In this document: in pieces, positions 8,243 to 15,574 of the stretch
Layout of the letters: each line of letters begins with the position of its first letter
Position numbering within the stretch: position 1 is the first letter of the stretch
Source of the DNA: a virus
Length of the DNA: 64,000 bases
IMG/VR virus record: IMGVR_UViG_3300019762_000001
Span: 1 to 64,000 of that record
Reading direction: 5' to 3' (one strand)
Position numbers and translations under genes: made by a program
Notes under the pieces: model-generated
The model's database searches: none
Told to the model about the DNA's origin: nothing
The model's input: only the letters and a program-made list of their open reading frames with translations

Positions 8243-9580
8243 TTATTTTTGTAGGGTTCGAAAAGTAGGACTACTATCGTATAATCTGTGAGGACTACGG
8301 ATGGTTGTATAGCTTACACCGTCCACCAATACAGTTGCTTTAGTCCAAATAGAGCCAAGATTGGATGGGGCTTGAGCCACATACCCAATATGGGCAGCAT
8401 CTACTGAGGGTAAGCAAATATAGAAGTAATTGGGGGGTACAGCCTGGTGTGCATAGAAATCCCCTAATGGGTTAGTTAATTCCTTATGTGTAAGGAGCTT
8501 GATAGCAGAACTAGGTATAGTATCACCATGATAAAACCCATAATAAATATCGAATTTATTACCAGGATGGGAACCACCTTGGCCCAGCACATCAACTATA
8601 ATTTGGAGGGGATTATTTGGGTCTTTATACACATCCACGTTACCCATAAACTTTATGGTATCTGCATTTTTTATCTCAGTACCTTGGTTATTAAAATACC
8701 GGGTTGGGAGATGTCTACGGGTTAAGTCAAGGTCCCTTATGACTATAGCCCCAGTCTGAATATCAAGTACAACAAATCCAAACTCTTCCCCAGAGGGTAA
8801 TACTAGGTTAGGCCTAACCTCTACTCTACCATCTGATAATGTTAGCTCCCTATTATAAAGAGCCATCTCGTTAGAGGCTATATCAGTGGGCTTTTCTCCC
8901 TTAATTAGCCTAAGTGTATCTACTATAATAGATTTACCTATCTCAGCCTTTATTGCCCAGGTACCGTCTGGTTGCTTTACCTCAAAATAATAATGGAGGT
9001 TAGTGGGGTTAAACCTTACCCTACCATCAGTCCCATAGTATTTGATTAAAGCTAAAGGATCACCACTTGCCTTTACTCCGGTATCTACTGTACCTATATA
9101 CCAATTGCCATTGGCTCCAATAGAGGGAGAAGTTCCCGAAGGCCCTCTTGCCAATAGCATTTGATCTACCCAGGCTGGTGATTTATATTTTTGTACTAGG
9201 TAATTTCCAGTGGGTTGTTTTATAGCAACCAATTCTCCCTCTGCTGGACTGGGTAGGGCGGCATCTCGTTCAGCTTCAGTATCGAAAAAATGATCCTCTG
9301 GGAGAGAGAGAACACCTGAACTAGATCCGCCCTTAAAAAAATATTCAGAAAGTTTTTGGATTAGATCCGCTCTACCGGTATGGGCAGGGGATGTAACTTC
9401 GGATACCTTTATAGTAAACCCCTTTTTCTCATACTCCGTTGGGACTATTTCTGGGGTTATTACTATGGCATCCAGTTTTTCGGGATGGGGGAAGACGTTA
9501 TAGCTTGGCAAAAAGCTGAAAGACTGAGTGCCAGACGTATAAACTACACTTCCCTTACTACTTGAGGTGAATGTACTCAT
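8243..9580 (-). CDS. Fibre-like protein with GPSGxSP/NGNW motif
   Basis: A 445-residue protein. Around residues 155-180 it carries GPSGTSPSIGANGNWYIG followed by DTGVKA, a motif I associate with Bacteroidetes phage and surface proteins. Just before it is the 'TEAERDA ... G..VAI ... Y....W' module shared with other fibre genes here. Near 65-95 a segment TSPAHTGRADLIQKL may be the anchor or linker. It is the first gene of a four-gene operon behind the promoter at 9612-9642. A virion fibre or baseplate-attached adhesin is most likely. Confidence 0.65.
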   Translation of the reverse strand: MSTFTSSSKGSVVYTSGTQSFSFLPSYNVFPHPEKLDAIVITPEIVPTEYEKKGFTIKVSEVTSPAHTGRADLIQKLSEYFFKGGSSSGVLSLPEDHFFDTEAERDAALPSPAEGELVAIKQPTGNYLVQKYKSPAWVDQMLLARGPSGTSPSIGANGNWYIGTVDTGVKASGDPLALIKYYGTDGRVRFNPTNLHYYFEVKQPDGTWAIKAEIGKSIIVDTLRLIKGEKPTDIASNEMALYNRELTLSDGRVEVRPNLVLPSGEEFGFVVLDIQTGAIVIRDLDLTRRHLPTRYFNNQGTEIKNADTIKFMGNVDVYKDPNNPLQIIVDVLGQGGSHPGNKFDIYYGFYHGDTIPSSAIKLLTHKELTNPLGDFYAHQAVPPNYFYICLPSVDAAHIGYVAQAPSNLGSIWTKATVLVDGVSYTTIRSPHRLYDSSPTFRTLQK

Positions 9581-9611
9581 GGCTATTTGTATTACGGTTC
9601 AATTAATTCTA

Positions 9612-9642
9612 CAAAAATAGGGATACCAGCCTTAGCCAATAT
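9612..9642 (-). promoter_or_regulatory. Promoter of the 9580-2986 fibre operon (variant type)
   Basis: TATTTTTG (9619-9612) fits the Bacteroidetes -7 consensus TAnnTTTG but differs from the TATATTTG used by the early promoters. The upstream part lacks TTGCA at the 18-base spacing, with TTGGC 15 bases away instead. A GGATA/TATCC inverted repeat overlaps the spacer. Different control from the early set is plausible. Confidence 0.5.
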
Positions 9643-9710
9643 CCCCAGAATCAAAAACAAACAATAAACAAACAAATCATTTAGTACTCACCAAGTGTTA
9701 CTATTTAGTA

Positions 9711-9771
9711 GGGGGATAGGGATTCGAACCCATGAGATTTTACCCCCCAGTGGTGGTATGCCTATACCGCC
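9711..9771 (-). other. tRNA-like element (degenerate or truncated)
   Basis: The minus strand contains GGGTTCGAATCCC, an exact tRNA T-loop, but only three T-stem pairs form. An 8-bp helix (GGGGGGTA with TATCCCCC, one wobble) encloses it, separated by a 9-base bulge. Upstream lies a second hairpin (GGCGGTAT/ATACCACC) resembling a D-arm that overlaps the stop codon of the 9762 gene. There is no normal anticodon arm and the total is too short for a tRNA. It could be a tRNA relic, a tRNA mimic or a terminator that resembles one. Confidence 0.35.
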
Positions 9772-10169
9772 TTTTCAGCGAAGTTCACTTTGCAGAACTC
9801 TTCATATTTAGCTTTTAACTCTTTCTTGTCTTTAACCTTGGCGGAGGCTATTTTAGCAAGAAAAGCAGTATTTTGCTTTCTGATTTTTTGGCGGTGTGAT
9901 TTTCTAGCTTGGGTATCGATACAGCCCTTAGGATAAACGTACTTTAGCGGTTTATTAAGTACTGTTTTTTGTGTTGCTGCAATTGCAACAGCTTCCTTGA
10001 TTGAATCGACCTCACCCTTGTTTTTCTGTAATTTCTTTTTCGGTTCTTTGGCAGCGGTAGCCTTAGATTTAATTGGGGTGGTCTTCTGTTTAGAAGAAGG
10101 TGATAGGTTAGATACTGCCTTTTTAAGGTCATTGTCTGTTGCCTGTTTAACTTTTTTAGTAGTTGCCAT
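9762..10169 (-). CDS. Lys/Ala-rich basic protein with YxYPxG motif
   Basis: This 135-residue, strongly basic protein has a low-complexity Lys/Ala/Thr/Gln N-terminal half like a histone tail. Residues 77-98 read YVYPKGCID then HRQKIRK, a motif also found in the proteins at 17203 and 20036. A helical C-terminus follows. Nucleic-acid binding is likely from charge and the shared motif, but the family is unknown to me. It is a monocistronic gene between the fibre operon and the early promoter at 10214. Confidence 0.65.
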   Translation of the reverse strand: MATTKKVKQATDNDLKKAVSNLSPSSKQKTTPIKSKATAAKEPKKKLQKNKGEVDSIKEAVAIAATQKTVLNKPLKYVYPKGCIDTQARKSHRQKIRKQNTAFLAKIASAKVKDKKELKAKYEEFCKVNFAEKAV

Positions 10170-10194
10170 GTCTTTAAATTTTTATTAGTTATAC

Positions 10195-10269
10195 TGATTA
10201 ATTATTTATACTACAAATATAAATAAAATAATAACTCGATGCAAGGATCTTCAGGGCCAACCAAGATCC
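10195..10269 (-). promoter_or_regulatory. Hairpin plus strong promoter (TTGCA-18-TATATTTG)
   Basis: TTGCA (10244-10240) is exactly 18 bases from TATATTTG (10221-10214), followed by TA, as in the best promoters here. Immediately upstream GGATCTT/AAGATCC (10269-10263 and 10251-10245) forms a hairpin at the stop of the gene ending at 10269. Bases 10195-10244 are nearly identical to 12355-12404. It drives the gene at 9762-10169. Confidence 0.8.
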
Positions 10270-11021
10270 TACCGTTTAGCCCTCTTTTTCTTTTTTCTCC
10301 TTTTTGCTATTGCTTTTTTATTAAAGCCAGATTTTGAGGAATTTCCACGGTCGTAAGGGGGATTATTATGAATAAGGTCTTTCTTTAAGCCCTCATGTTC
10401 ATACCCCATAGGGATATCATTCATGATAGATTCCCTGATGCTAAGTTGTAGATTTTTCATGGTATTACCGGATTGTCTAGCCTTCTCTACCATTAGGATT
10501 CTCTCAGTTGCTTCTACCAGAGTAAAGTTGGTAGTTCTTGATAATTGTATTGCTGCCTCCCTAAGGTTTTCTGCAGCATCATGGGCAGTCATTCCAACCC
10601 CTATTATCCTCCCCTTGGTATCCCAAGTTATTACCCCCCTAGTTTCAAAGTCTACCCTTGGGAGTTCATTATCCCATACTGTTGGTAAGGTTTTATGGCC
10701 ATTAACTTTTTCCCAAGCTTTTTCCCAGACTTCTTTTAGCCAAATATCTTTTTCTTGACTTGGTGTGAGACATATGAGTCTATCATGGCCAAGGCATTCC
10801 CCAAGCCTAGATACAAGCTCCATATTGTATTTCCCCATACCCCTATGGGCTATCATCTCAGCCCGTGTAATGTCTAATACCTTTTTCTCCGCAGCTTCAA
10901 AATCTGTGATTATGGCCTTGGGTAATGGGCCCACCCCCCCATAACTATCCACCGGGTATATAGCTTTTTGGTATTTATGGAGTCTTCTGCCTTTTAGGCT
11001 TTTATCGTTGTTCTCGCTCAT
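10269..11021 (-). CDS. Hypothetical protein with basic C-terminus, 250 aa
   Basis: The protein is a mixed alpha/beta sequence with a very basic tail of about 20 residues (KKAIAKRRKKKKRAKR at the end). The central part has a strand-turn-strand (RGVITWDTKGRIIGVGMTA) leading into a helical segment. It overlaps the upstream small membrane gene by 20 bases and belongs to the operon 12338-10269 behind the promoter at 12374. Nucleic-acid contact by the tail is plausible; function unknown. Confidence 0.6.
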   Translation of the reverse strand: MSENNDKSLKGRRLHKYQKAIYPVDSYGGVGPLPKAIITDFEAAEKKVLDITRAEMIAHRGMGKYNMELVSRLGECLGHDRLICLTPSQEKDIWLKEVWEKAWEKVNGHKTLPTVWDNELPRVDFETRGVITWDTKGRIIGVGMTAHDAAENLREAAIQLSRTTNFTLVEATERILMVEKARQSGNTMKNLQLSIRESIMNDIPMGYEHEGLKKDLIHNNPPYDRGNSSKSGFNKKAIAKRRKKKKRAKR

Positions 11022-11322
11022 ATTGAATGGGTGTTAAGTCATACTCATCTCCGAGGTATTCTCTCATATAATCTTTGAATTCATCCTCATCCATAAGTAA
11101 GATGTCGTTGTCTTTGGTTGTTTGCCTAGAGGGATCAGGCCCCATTGGGGTGTATTTGAAAGAGTCTACCCTTTCTCTTTTGGGTAGACTCTCCCTATAC
11201 TTGATTATCTCCATATCCTCTCTGTCGTATTTAGCATCTAGTCTCAAATTTGCATATGCGAGTAGAATTACTCCGATTAGTACAAAAATGAATGCTTGCT
11301 CAGATTGATTTGGTTTTGCCAT
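11002..11322 (-). CDS. Small single-pass membrane protein, 106 aa
   Basis: A hydrophobic helix at residues about 10-26 (AFIFVLIGVILLAYANL) is followed by a charged, mostly acidic domain, so the likely topology is N-out/C-in. The stop of the upstream gene and this start share one base at 11322. Middle gene of a three-gene early operon. Function unknown. Confidence 0.65.
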   Translation of the reverse strand: MAKPNQSEQAFIFVLIGVILLAYANLRLDAKYDREDMEIIKYRESLPKRERVDSFKYTPMGPDPSRQTTKDNDILLMDEDEFKDYMREYLGDEYDLTPIQYEREQR

Positions 11323-12338
11323 TAGTCATTAAAATAAGCGGTTAATTCCTCTGAAGTCTTTTGTATAATGCCCATGGCTTTTTCATATTCAGCTACCTTT
11401 GGTTTTATAGCCTTAAGTTTATTTATAAAATCCTCCAAGGGAGCTACCACCTCATCAGAGTATTCCTCCACGAAATCTCCGGATTGGATTACTTTAATAG
11501 CCAGGGCAGTTACGTTTACCTCATTATCTATATCATCTCCCCCGAATAGATACTTTAGGGAGTCGATAGCATCATCTAATTCATCTTCATCGGGTAATCC
11601 TCTAAAGGGGGGAGTATTTCTTATGATTTTTTGGAGATTTAGGTCATCCTTTATAGCCTCTATTCTTTCTTTAACCACCTCCCCAAGATATTCTATAGTA
11701 TCTTCTGAATGTTCCAAAACGAACCTTTTAAAGTTAGCTTTAACCTTTTTTTGTACCGGGCCCAAAGGTATCTCAATTGGTAAATGGTTGTTCAGCACGC
11801 TATTATCATGGAGCACCCTATCCATTTCTATCCCCAATTGCATAGCATTACCAAAGCTTCCTAGGATTAGGGATACTCTTTTGGTATCCATCAGGGGCTT
11901 AGCTCGTTTAATTGGCGCGGGCTTAGCTGGTATAGGGGTATACTCATATTTAAAGCCTATCTCCGGAAATCCCGAAAGATCAATATTTTGTACCATATCC
12001 GTAGGAGGGCTTTGGAAGTGTAGAGAATCTAACCCATAGGCTTTTTGGAATGATTTCACCAACCCGGTTTTTAATTGAGTTTCTAATTGATTGAACCAAA
12101 ATTCCACAGTATCCTCTGTAGATAGGGTTAGTTCCAGACTGTTATATAGCTCAATATACCAAGCAGATGAGGGATAATCCTTCACCTCATGTATAATGAA
12201 ATTGGGGTTAATGACAGTGTTAGAGCCCATATCTGCCAAGTCAAGGGCTTTTTCTATTGCTTCCCTTACTGTTTTGGTGTGTCCGGAAATTGTGGGTATT
12301 GCCAAGAATACCATCTTGTAGTTAGCTTCAATATTCAT
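11322..12338 (-). CDS. Hypothetical protein, 338 aa
   Basis: First gene of the operon behind the promoter at 12374-12404, with an A-rich leader (AAAACAAACAAA) before the ATG. The N-terminal part (MVFLAIPTISGHTKTVREAIEKALD) looks like a strand-loop-helix, as in many nucleotide- or sugar-binding folds, but the loop lacks a P-loop. Residues from about 250 on are acidic and helical. I do not recognise the family. Confidence 0.6.
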   Translation of the reverse strand: MNIEANYKMVFLAIPTISGHTKTVREAIEKALDLADMGSNTVINPNFIIHEVKDYPSSAWYIELYNSLELTLSTEDTVEFWFNQLETQLKTGLVKSFQKAYGLDSLHFQSPPTDMVQNIDLSGFPEIGFKYEYTPIPAKPAPIKRAKPLMDTKRVSLILGSFGNAMQLGIEMDRVLHDNSVLNNHLPIEIPLGPVQKKVKANFKRFVLEHSEDTIEYLGEVVKERIEAIKDDLNLQKIIRNTPPFRGLPDEDELDDAIDSLKYLFGGDDIDNEVNVTALAIKVIQSGDFVEEYSDEVVAPLEDFINKLKAIKPKVAEYEKAMGIIQKTSEELTAYFND

Positions 12339-12354
12339 TTTGTTTGTTTTAAAT

Positions 12355-12418
12355 TGATTAATTATTTATACTACAAATATAAATAAAATAATAACCCGAT
12401 GCAATATTCCACCGGGTT
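12355..12418 (-). promoter_or_regulatory. Overlapping hairpin and strong promoter
   Basis: TTGCA (12404-12400) and TATATTTG (12381-12374) are spaced by 18 bases. AACCCG/CGGGTT (12418-12413 and 12398-12393) forms a hairpin whose loop contains the TTGCA box and which is followed by a T-rich stretch. It is the likely end of the 12434 transcript and start of the 12338 transcript. Confidence 0.8.
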
Positions 12419-12433
12419 AACGGTTGACCAGCC

Positions 12434-12799
12434 TTATCTTTCTCTTAGTATAGCCTTTAAGCCTGGTCTATTTTTACTATCCCCGATGGTAAAGCTAAAG
12501 CTATCATCCAGGCAGCACCCATCAAAGTCATCATCTTTTCTGTAGCCTTTGCCCGTCCATAGGGAATAAGAAACATAATCATCAGGGGCATTCCTGTGGA
12601 AGGTTAGAGTAAAAGGATTGAACCTTATTGGAGCATCCCAGCAGTTATGGAAGTGGAGATCTCTCATAAGAACTTTACGTACATCCCAGTAGGTATTCCA
12701 GTTTTTATCTCTCCAAAGGCATAGGATTATTATGGCATGAAGGAATATGAATGATACCACTACTATAGCTATTACCACTCCGATATCTTGGATCATCAT
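12434..12799 (-). CDS. Membrane-anchored hypothetical protein, 121 aa
   Basis: A strong N-terminal membrane helix (residues about 5-29, VVIAIVVVSFIFLHAIIILCLW) is followed by a soluble, aromatic-rich domain with two adjacent cysteines (GCCLDD). The start overlaps the upstream gene by 4 bases (ATGA arrangement). It ends the small operon 14074-12434. Function unknown. Confidence 0.6.
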   Translation of the reverse strand: MMIQDIGVVIAIVVVSFIFLHAIIILCLWRDKNWNTYWDVRKVLMRDLHFHNCWDAPIRFNPFTLTFHRNAPDDYVSYSLWTGKGYRKDDDFDGCCLDDSFSFTIGDSKNRPGLKAILRER

Positions 12800-13032
12800 A
12801 ATATTCGATATTGGTTTAGTAATTCCATCACTTGGAAATCCTCTTGATTCTCCATCAATGTCTCAGCAGTTTCCTTGGCTGATAGCCCACTGTCTGAAAG
12901 CTCTTCCTGGAGTATCTCAATTTCCATTATCTCTGAAATTGGTATTTCATAATGCTCTTCAGTGTAATCCTGCCTCTTACTAGTAAAAGACAGATTAGTT
13001 GGAGTAAGTTTACTATGGGTAATAGTGCACAT
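12796..13032 (-). CDS. Hypothetical protein, 78 aa
   Basis: An acidic, mainly helical small protein ending in QVMELLNQYRIL. The ATG at 13032 lies 21 bases behind the previous gene and the stop overlaps the next start. No family recognised. Part of an operon of small genes behind the promoter at 14097. Confidence 0.55.
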   Translation of the reverse strand: MCTITHSKLTPTNLSFTSKRQDYTEEHYEIPISEIMEIEILQEELSDSGLSAKETAETLMENQEDFQVMELLNQYRIL

Positions 13033-13053
13033 AATACTAGATTTTAATGGTGT

Positions 13054-13293
13054 TTAATGAGTTTCCCTATTTTTGAGGGGGCAATATTTACAGTTTCCGA
13101 GATTCTCTGCTATATCCTGGGGTAGTACCAGTACTACTTGTTCAGCATCATTTAAAACGTCTGGCTCTCGTAAGTATATCGACTCAGCCGGGTAAATGCA
13201 GGATCCTATTTGTATGTTGAATACAGAGTTAGTATTCAGGTGGGGGGTCCCCATCAGATCTATTACTTTTGGTTGGGTTTTATTGTTTGCCAT
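13054..13293 (-). CDS. Hypothetical protein with C-terminal CxxC
   Basis: A 79-residue protein with a strand-rich N-terminal half and a C-terminal NCKYCPLKN, which could contribute to a metal site with the single earlier Cys (GSCIYP). It begins 2 bases after the upstream stop. No family recognised. Confidence 0.55.
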   Translation of the reverse strand: MANNKTQPKVIDLMGTPHLNTNSVFNIQIGSCIYPAESIYLREPDVLNDAEQVVLVLPQDIAENLGNCKYCPLKNRETH

Positions 13294-13295
13294 GA

Positions 13296-13577
13296 TTATA
13301 CCTCCTTTATGTATTCTTCTTTTAATAGCTTTTGTAGGATCTTATCATCCTCTGTTCGGGCATTTCTACTGGCTACTCCAAATACAACCCTATACCGGGC
13401 AAGTTCTTGGGAGCTTAACCCCATCCAATGGTAACTACAGAATTCCCCATTTAGTTTGGCATGTTGGGTAGCTAAGTTATCCCTCTTGTAGCTATTATGG
13501 AATTTCATTCCCTTTTGGGTTAATTTAATCCCAATGTCTGTTTTCTTGTTTTGGTCTTTTTTCTTACGTAAGTCCAT
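13296..13577 (-). CDS. Hypothetical basic protein, 93 aa
   Basis: A basic protein with a Lys-rich N-terminus (MDLRKKKDQNKKTD) and a central FCSYHWMGLSSQELARYR. The ATG at 13577 lies 11 bases after the denV-like gene. A small nucleic-acid-binding or takeover protein is possible but unsupported. Confidence 0.55.
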   Translation of the reverse strand: MDLRKKKDQNKKTDIGIKLTQKGMKFHNSYKRDNLATQHAKLNGEFCSYHWMGLSSQELARYRVVFGVASRNARTEDDKILQKLLKEEYIKEV

Positions 13578-13588
13578 GTTGTTAATGT

Positions 13589-14074
13589 TTATTCAATGTT
13601 AAACCTTCGTTTTAATATAAGATGGAAGTGGGGATGCTGAAATAGTTTTATAGACTCCTCAGTGGTAATCTCCCTACCGTAATATCTATTTGGGGTTTTA
13701 TACCCATTTATCCTTTCGATTAGCCTTTCCTCGATAGCCTCAAATCCATGGGGTTGGCTTGGTACAGTATTATAATACTCCGGATACTCCTCATAGATAT
13801 CCCAATTAGCTGAGTAATCAGTGAATGAGAATCCACGTAGTATCATTTCTTCTTGTAGGAGTAAATATCTATTGTAAGTATACTCCCCTTTGTCTAGGAA
13901 GTATAATACGTGCCCCTTATTTAGTGTGAATCTCTCAGGGATATCATCCATTGGTATACCCCTCTCCAGTCGTAATCGTAGATTGCCAGGTACTCGTTTT
14001 ATTTCCCTAAGCTCTGCTTTTACTAGCTTATCAATTAAGTCGCATGGGTGAACCCCATAATTAATTCGAGTCAT
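13589..14074 (-). CDS. denV: Pyrimidine-dimer DNA glycosylase/AP lyase (T4 endonuclease V family)
   Basis: The protein starts MTRIN, exactly as in T4 endonuclease V, and the match continues through AELREIKRVPG (T4: AEYRELPRVFG), NKGHVLYFLDK (T4: GAGHVTFFYDK) and ILRGFSFTD. The catalytic N-terminal Thr2 and the Glu (E24, equivalent to T4 E23) are present, as are Arg3, Arg23 and Arg27. At 161 residues it is about 20 longer than T4 DenV, with extra sequence in the C-terminal half (HFHLILKRRF). The family cleaves the glycosyl bond at cyclobutane pyrimidine dimers and then the backbone, starting repair of UV-damaged DNA. First gene behind the promoter at 14097. Confidence 0.88.
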   Translation of the reverse strand: MTRINYGVHPCDLIDKLVKAELREIKRVPGNLRLRLERGIPMDDIPERFTLNKGHVLYFLDKGEYTYNRYLLLQEEMILRGFSFTDYSANWDIYEEYPEYYNTVPSQPHGFEAIEERLIERINGYKTPNRYYGREITTEESIKLFQHPHFHLILKRRFNIE

Positions 14075-14096
14075 ATTATTTATTTGTTTTGTTATA

Positions 14097-14127
14097 CAAA
14101 TATAATAAAAATAATAACTCAGTTTAG
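14097..14127 (-). promoter_or_regulatory. Bacteroidetes-type promoter
   Basis: TATATTTG (14104-14097) follows the common AGTTATTATTTTTATTA spacer. The -33 position is CTAAA rather than TTGCA. It lies between the terminator at 14157-14187 and the denV-like gene. Confidence 0.7.
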
Positions 14128-14156
14128 GTTCTCAGGTCCATCCCAGATCCAACACT

Positions 14157-14187
14157 AAAAAGGCTTCTCATGATAGAGAAGCCTTTT
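14157..14187 (-). terminator. Intrinsic terminator
   Basis: GGCTTCTC/GAGAAGCC forms a perfect 8-bp stem with a 6-base loop, extended by A/T pairs and followed by TTTTT on the minus strand. It lies just after the lysin gene ending at 14230. Confidence 0.9.
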
Positions 14188-14229
14188 CTATTTCTTATTA
14201 CCAGAAATAAAGCAGTTACAGAAAATAAC

Positions 14230-14832
14230 CTAAATATTTAGTTCGGCTAGGGCATTAGCTCCGAACATCTTGTGATATATCTGCTTTAGTTTGGTTGTGT
14301 ATAAAGGATCTGTTGCATACCTTAACCATCGACCTCTATTGTCGCGGGTTAAGCGATTTAAGAAGTCGAAGTAATCCCCCTTTCTTGTTGGCGTGTACAG
14401 TTTATCCTGCCATTTCTTGTAGTACTTGAGAGATTCGGTTTTGTCGTTGAATCTCATGTTCCTGTGATGGTCACCACCTAACCCCAATAAGTTGTTGCGG
14501 TGATGGTAAGCATGGCTTGAGAAATGGCCGGTTTCGAGTATAACTTGGCAAAGAACTATGTCTGGATGCTGAATATCCAACTCTTGTAGTTGGTTGTATA
14601 CAGCCTGAGCAGTTTGCATATCCTTTGCCCATTTTATGCTAGGCTGCTCAGTTGAGGTCCGAGGACTCTCTATAGTCCAGGTATTTGTAGTGTCTACATC
14701 AGGTTCAGGCATCTCGGCTTGAACTTGGGTAAGGTGTGGGGTATTGGGATTATTCTTGAAGGCATATAAACCAGTAATTAGGTTTGATACCAATAATAGA
14801 ATTACAACCCCATGTCCTGTTCTCTTACTCAT
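14230..14832 (-). CDS. Endolysin-like N-acetylglucosaminidase (GH73 type), membrane-anchored
   Basis: Residues about 75-195 match the glucosaminidase fold of FlgJ-like GH73 enzymes: HPDIVLCQVILETGHFSS with the catalytic-type Glu in ILETGHF, then RNNLLGLGG, KYYKKWQDK and a C-terminal YTTKLKQIYHKMF. Residues about 8-26 form a hydrophobic segment (VVILLLVSNLITGLYAF), so the protein probably reaches the periplasm by a signal anchor rather than through a holin pore. It would cut the glycan backbone of peptidoglycan at lysis. A strong terminator follows. A structural lysin is a less likely alternative because it lies away from the tail genes. Confidence 0.8.
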   Translation of the reverse strand: MSKRTGHGVVILLLVSNLITGLYAFKNNPNTPHLTQVQAEMPEPDVDTTNTWTIESPRTSTEQPSIKWAKDMQTAQAVYNQLQELDIQHPDIVLCQVILETGHFSSHAYHHRNNLLGLGGDHHRNMRFNDKTESLKYYKKWQDKLYTPTRKGDYFDFLNRLTRDNRGRWLRYATDPLYTTKLKQIYHKMFGANALAELNI

Positions 14833-14919
14833 GGTTTTGGTTTTTGGTTAAACTTACTTCCCTTTCATCACCAAATGCCCGGTGTTACCCGAGCTTTGGC
14901 TTTTTTGCATGATACTTAA

Positions 14920-15016
14920 TTATGATTTATTCTGCTCCAATGGAGTCCTTGAGTATATCAATAGTAGATTTGGTTCTAGCATGCTACTCCCCATTGGGGG
15001 TTTTTCCAGGCCCAGG
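14920..15016 (-). pseudogene. Remnant of a duplicated gene junction
   Basis: Bases 14978-15015 are nearly identical to 15302-15339, the junction where the 15299-15574 gene ends and the next begins. In this copy the reading WAWKNPQWGVAC-stop matches WAWKKPQWGVSC-stop of the intact gene, and a short ATG frame of 20 codons (14920-14982) follows at the equivalent place. It looks like what remains of a tandem duplication of the gene pair. The rest of the gap up to 14832 shows nothing convincing. Confidence 0.55.
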
Positions 15017-15017
15017 A

Positions 15018-15305
15018 TTATGGGTATCTTGGCTCTATGATAGCTTTGTGCATACCCATCATTGGGATGATTAGTAGTCCCAGGAATACCCATGAAGCAT
15101 ATATAAGGGCCTCACCCAGTAGCTGCATAGATGTTAACCTACCAACTTTATGGGTTATTTTGGGGGTTACCTGGTCTAAGAAATTTGTCTTTCGTTTCCA
15201 TGCACAGTACCTGATTCGGATGGACCATGTTACTAAGAAGATTAGGCCTGGTATATAATATACCAGTACCCAAGTCCTAGTATCAGAGATAATTTCACTT
15301 AGCAT
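15018..15305 (-). CDS. Membrane protein with two TM segments, 95 aa
   Basis: I chose the ATG at 15305 (MLSEIISDTRTW), which overlaps the upstream stop in an ATGCTAA arrangement; longer starts lie inside the upstream gene. Hydrophobic helices occupy residues about 13-28 and 63-83, separated by a basic loop. This is the topology of a small two-helix inner-membrane protein; a holin or spanin-like role next to the lysin is possible but unproven. Confidence 0.6.
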   Translation of the reverse strand: MLSEIISDTRTWVLVYYIPGLIFLVTWSIRIRYCAWKRKTNFLDQVTPKITHKVGRLTSMQLLGEALIYASWVFLGLLIIPMMGMHKAIIEPRYP

Positions 15306-15574
15306 GATACTCCCCATTGAGGTTTTTTCCAGGCCCATTTGATAGCCAGGCATATTCTCCTAAATCGGTTAGGGATTTTGGGAGGTTTAAGATATCCGGT
15401 ATTACCCTGGTAGCCTTTGTATATCAGTAGTTCCTTGATATACTTAGCCTCAGCCTCGGTTACCTTATCATATGGTTTCTGGAAGAACTTAGAGGCATTA
15501 ACCTTGTAGGTGCTAACCACTTCCAGACCCGAACCCATGTCATGTATAGCCACCACCAAGTCTGAATCTAACAT
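15299..15574 (-). CDS. Hypothetical protein, 91 aa
   Basis: The protein has an acidic N-terminal half with a helix EAEAKYIKELLIYKG and a basic, aromatic C-terminus (WAWKKPQWGVSC). It overlaps both neighbours by a few bases. Its 3' end is duplicated at 14978-15015. No family recognised. Confidence 0.6.
   Translation of the reverse strand: MLDSDLVVAIHDMGSGLEVVSTYKVNASKFFQKPYDKVTEAEAKYIKELLIYKGYQGNTGYLKPPKIPNRFRRICLAIKWAWKKPQWGVSC

Noticed and set aside
9711-9771. Normal tRNA at 9711-9771
   Set aside because: T-stem has only three pairs, no anticodon arm fits and the element is too short. I kept it only as a tRNA-like element.
11368-12039. Plus-strand open frame of 223 codons
   Set aside because: It lies antisense over the 11322-12338 gene and its protein is Ser-rich, low-information. 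The minus gene has a proper promoter and leader; the plus frame has none.
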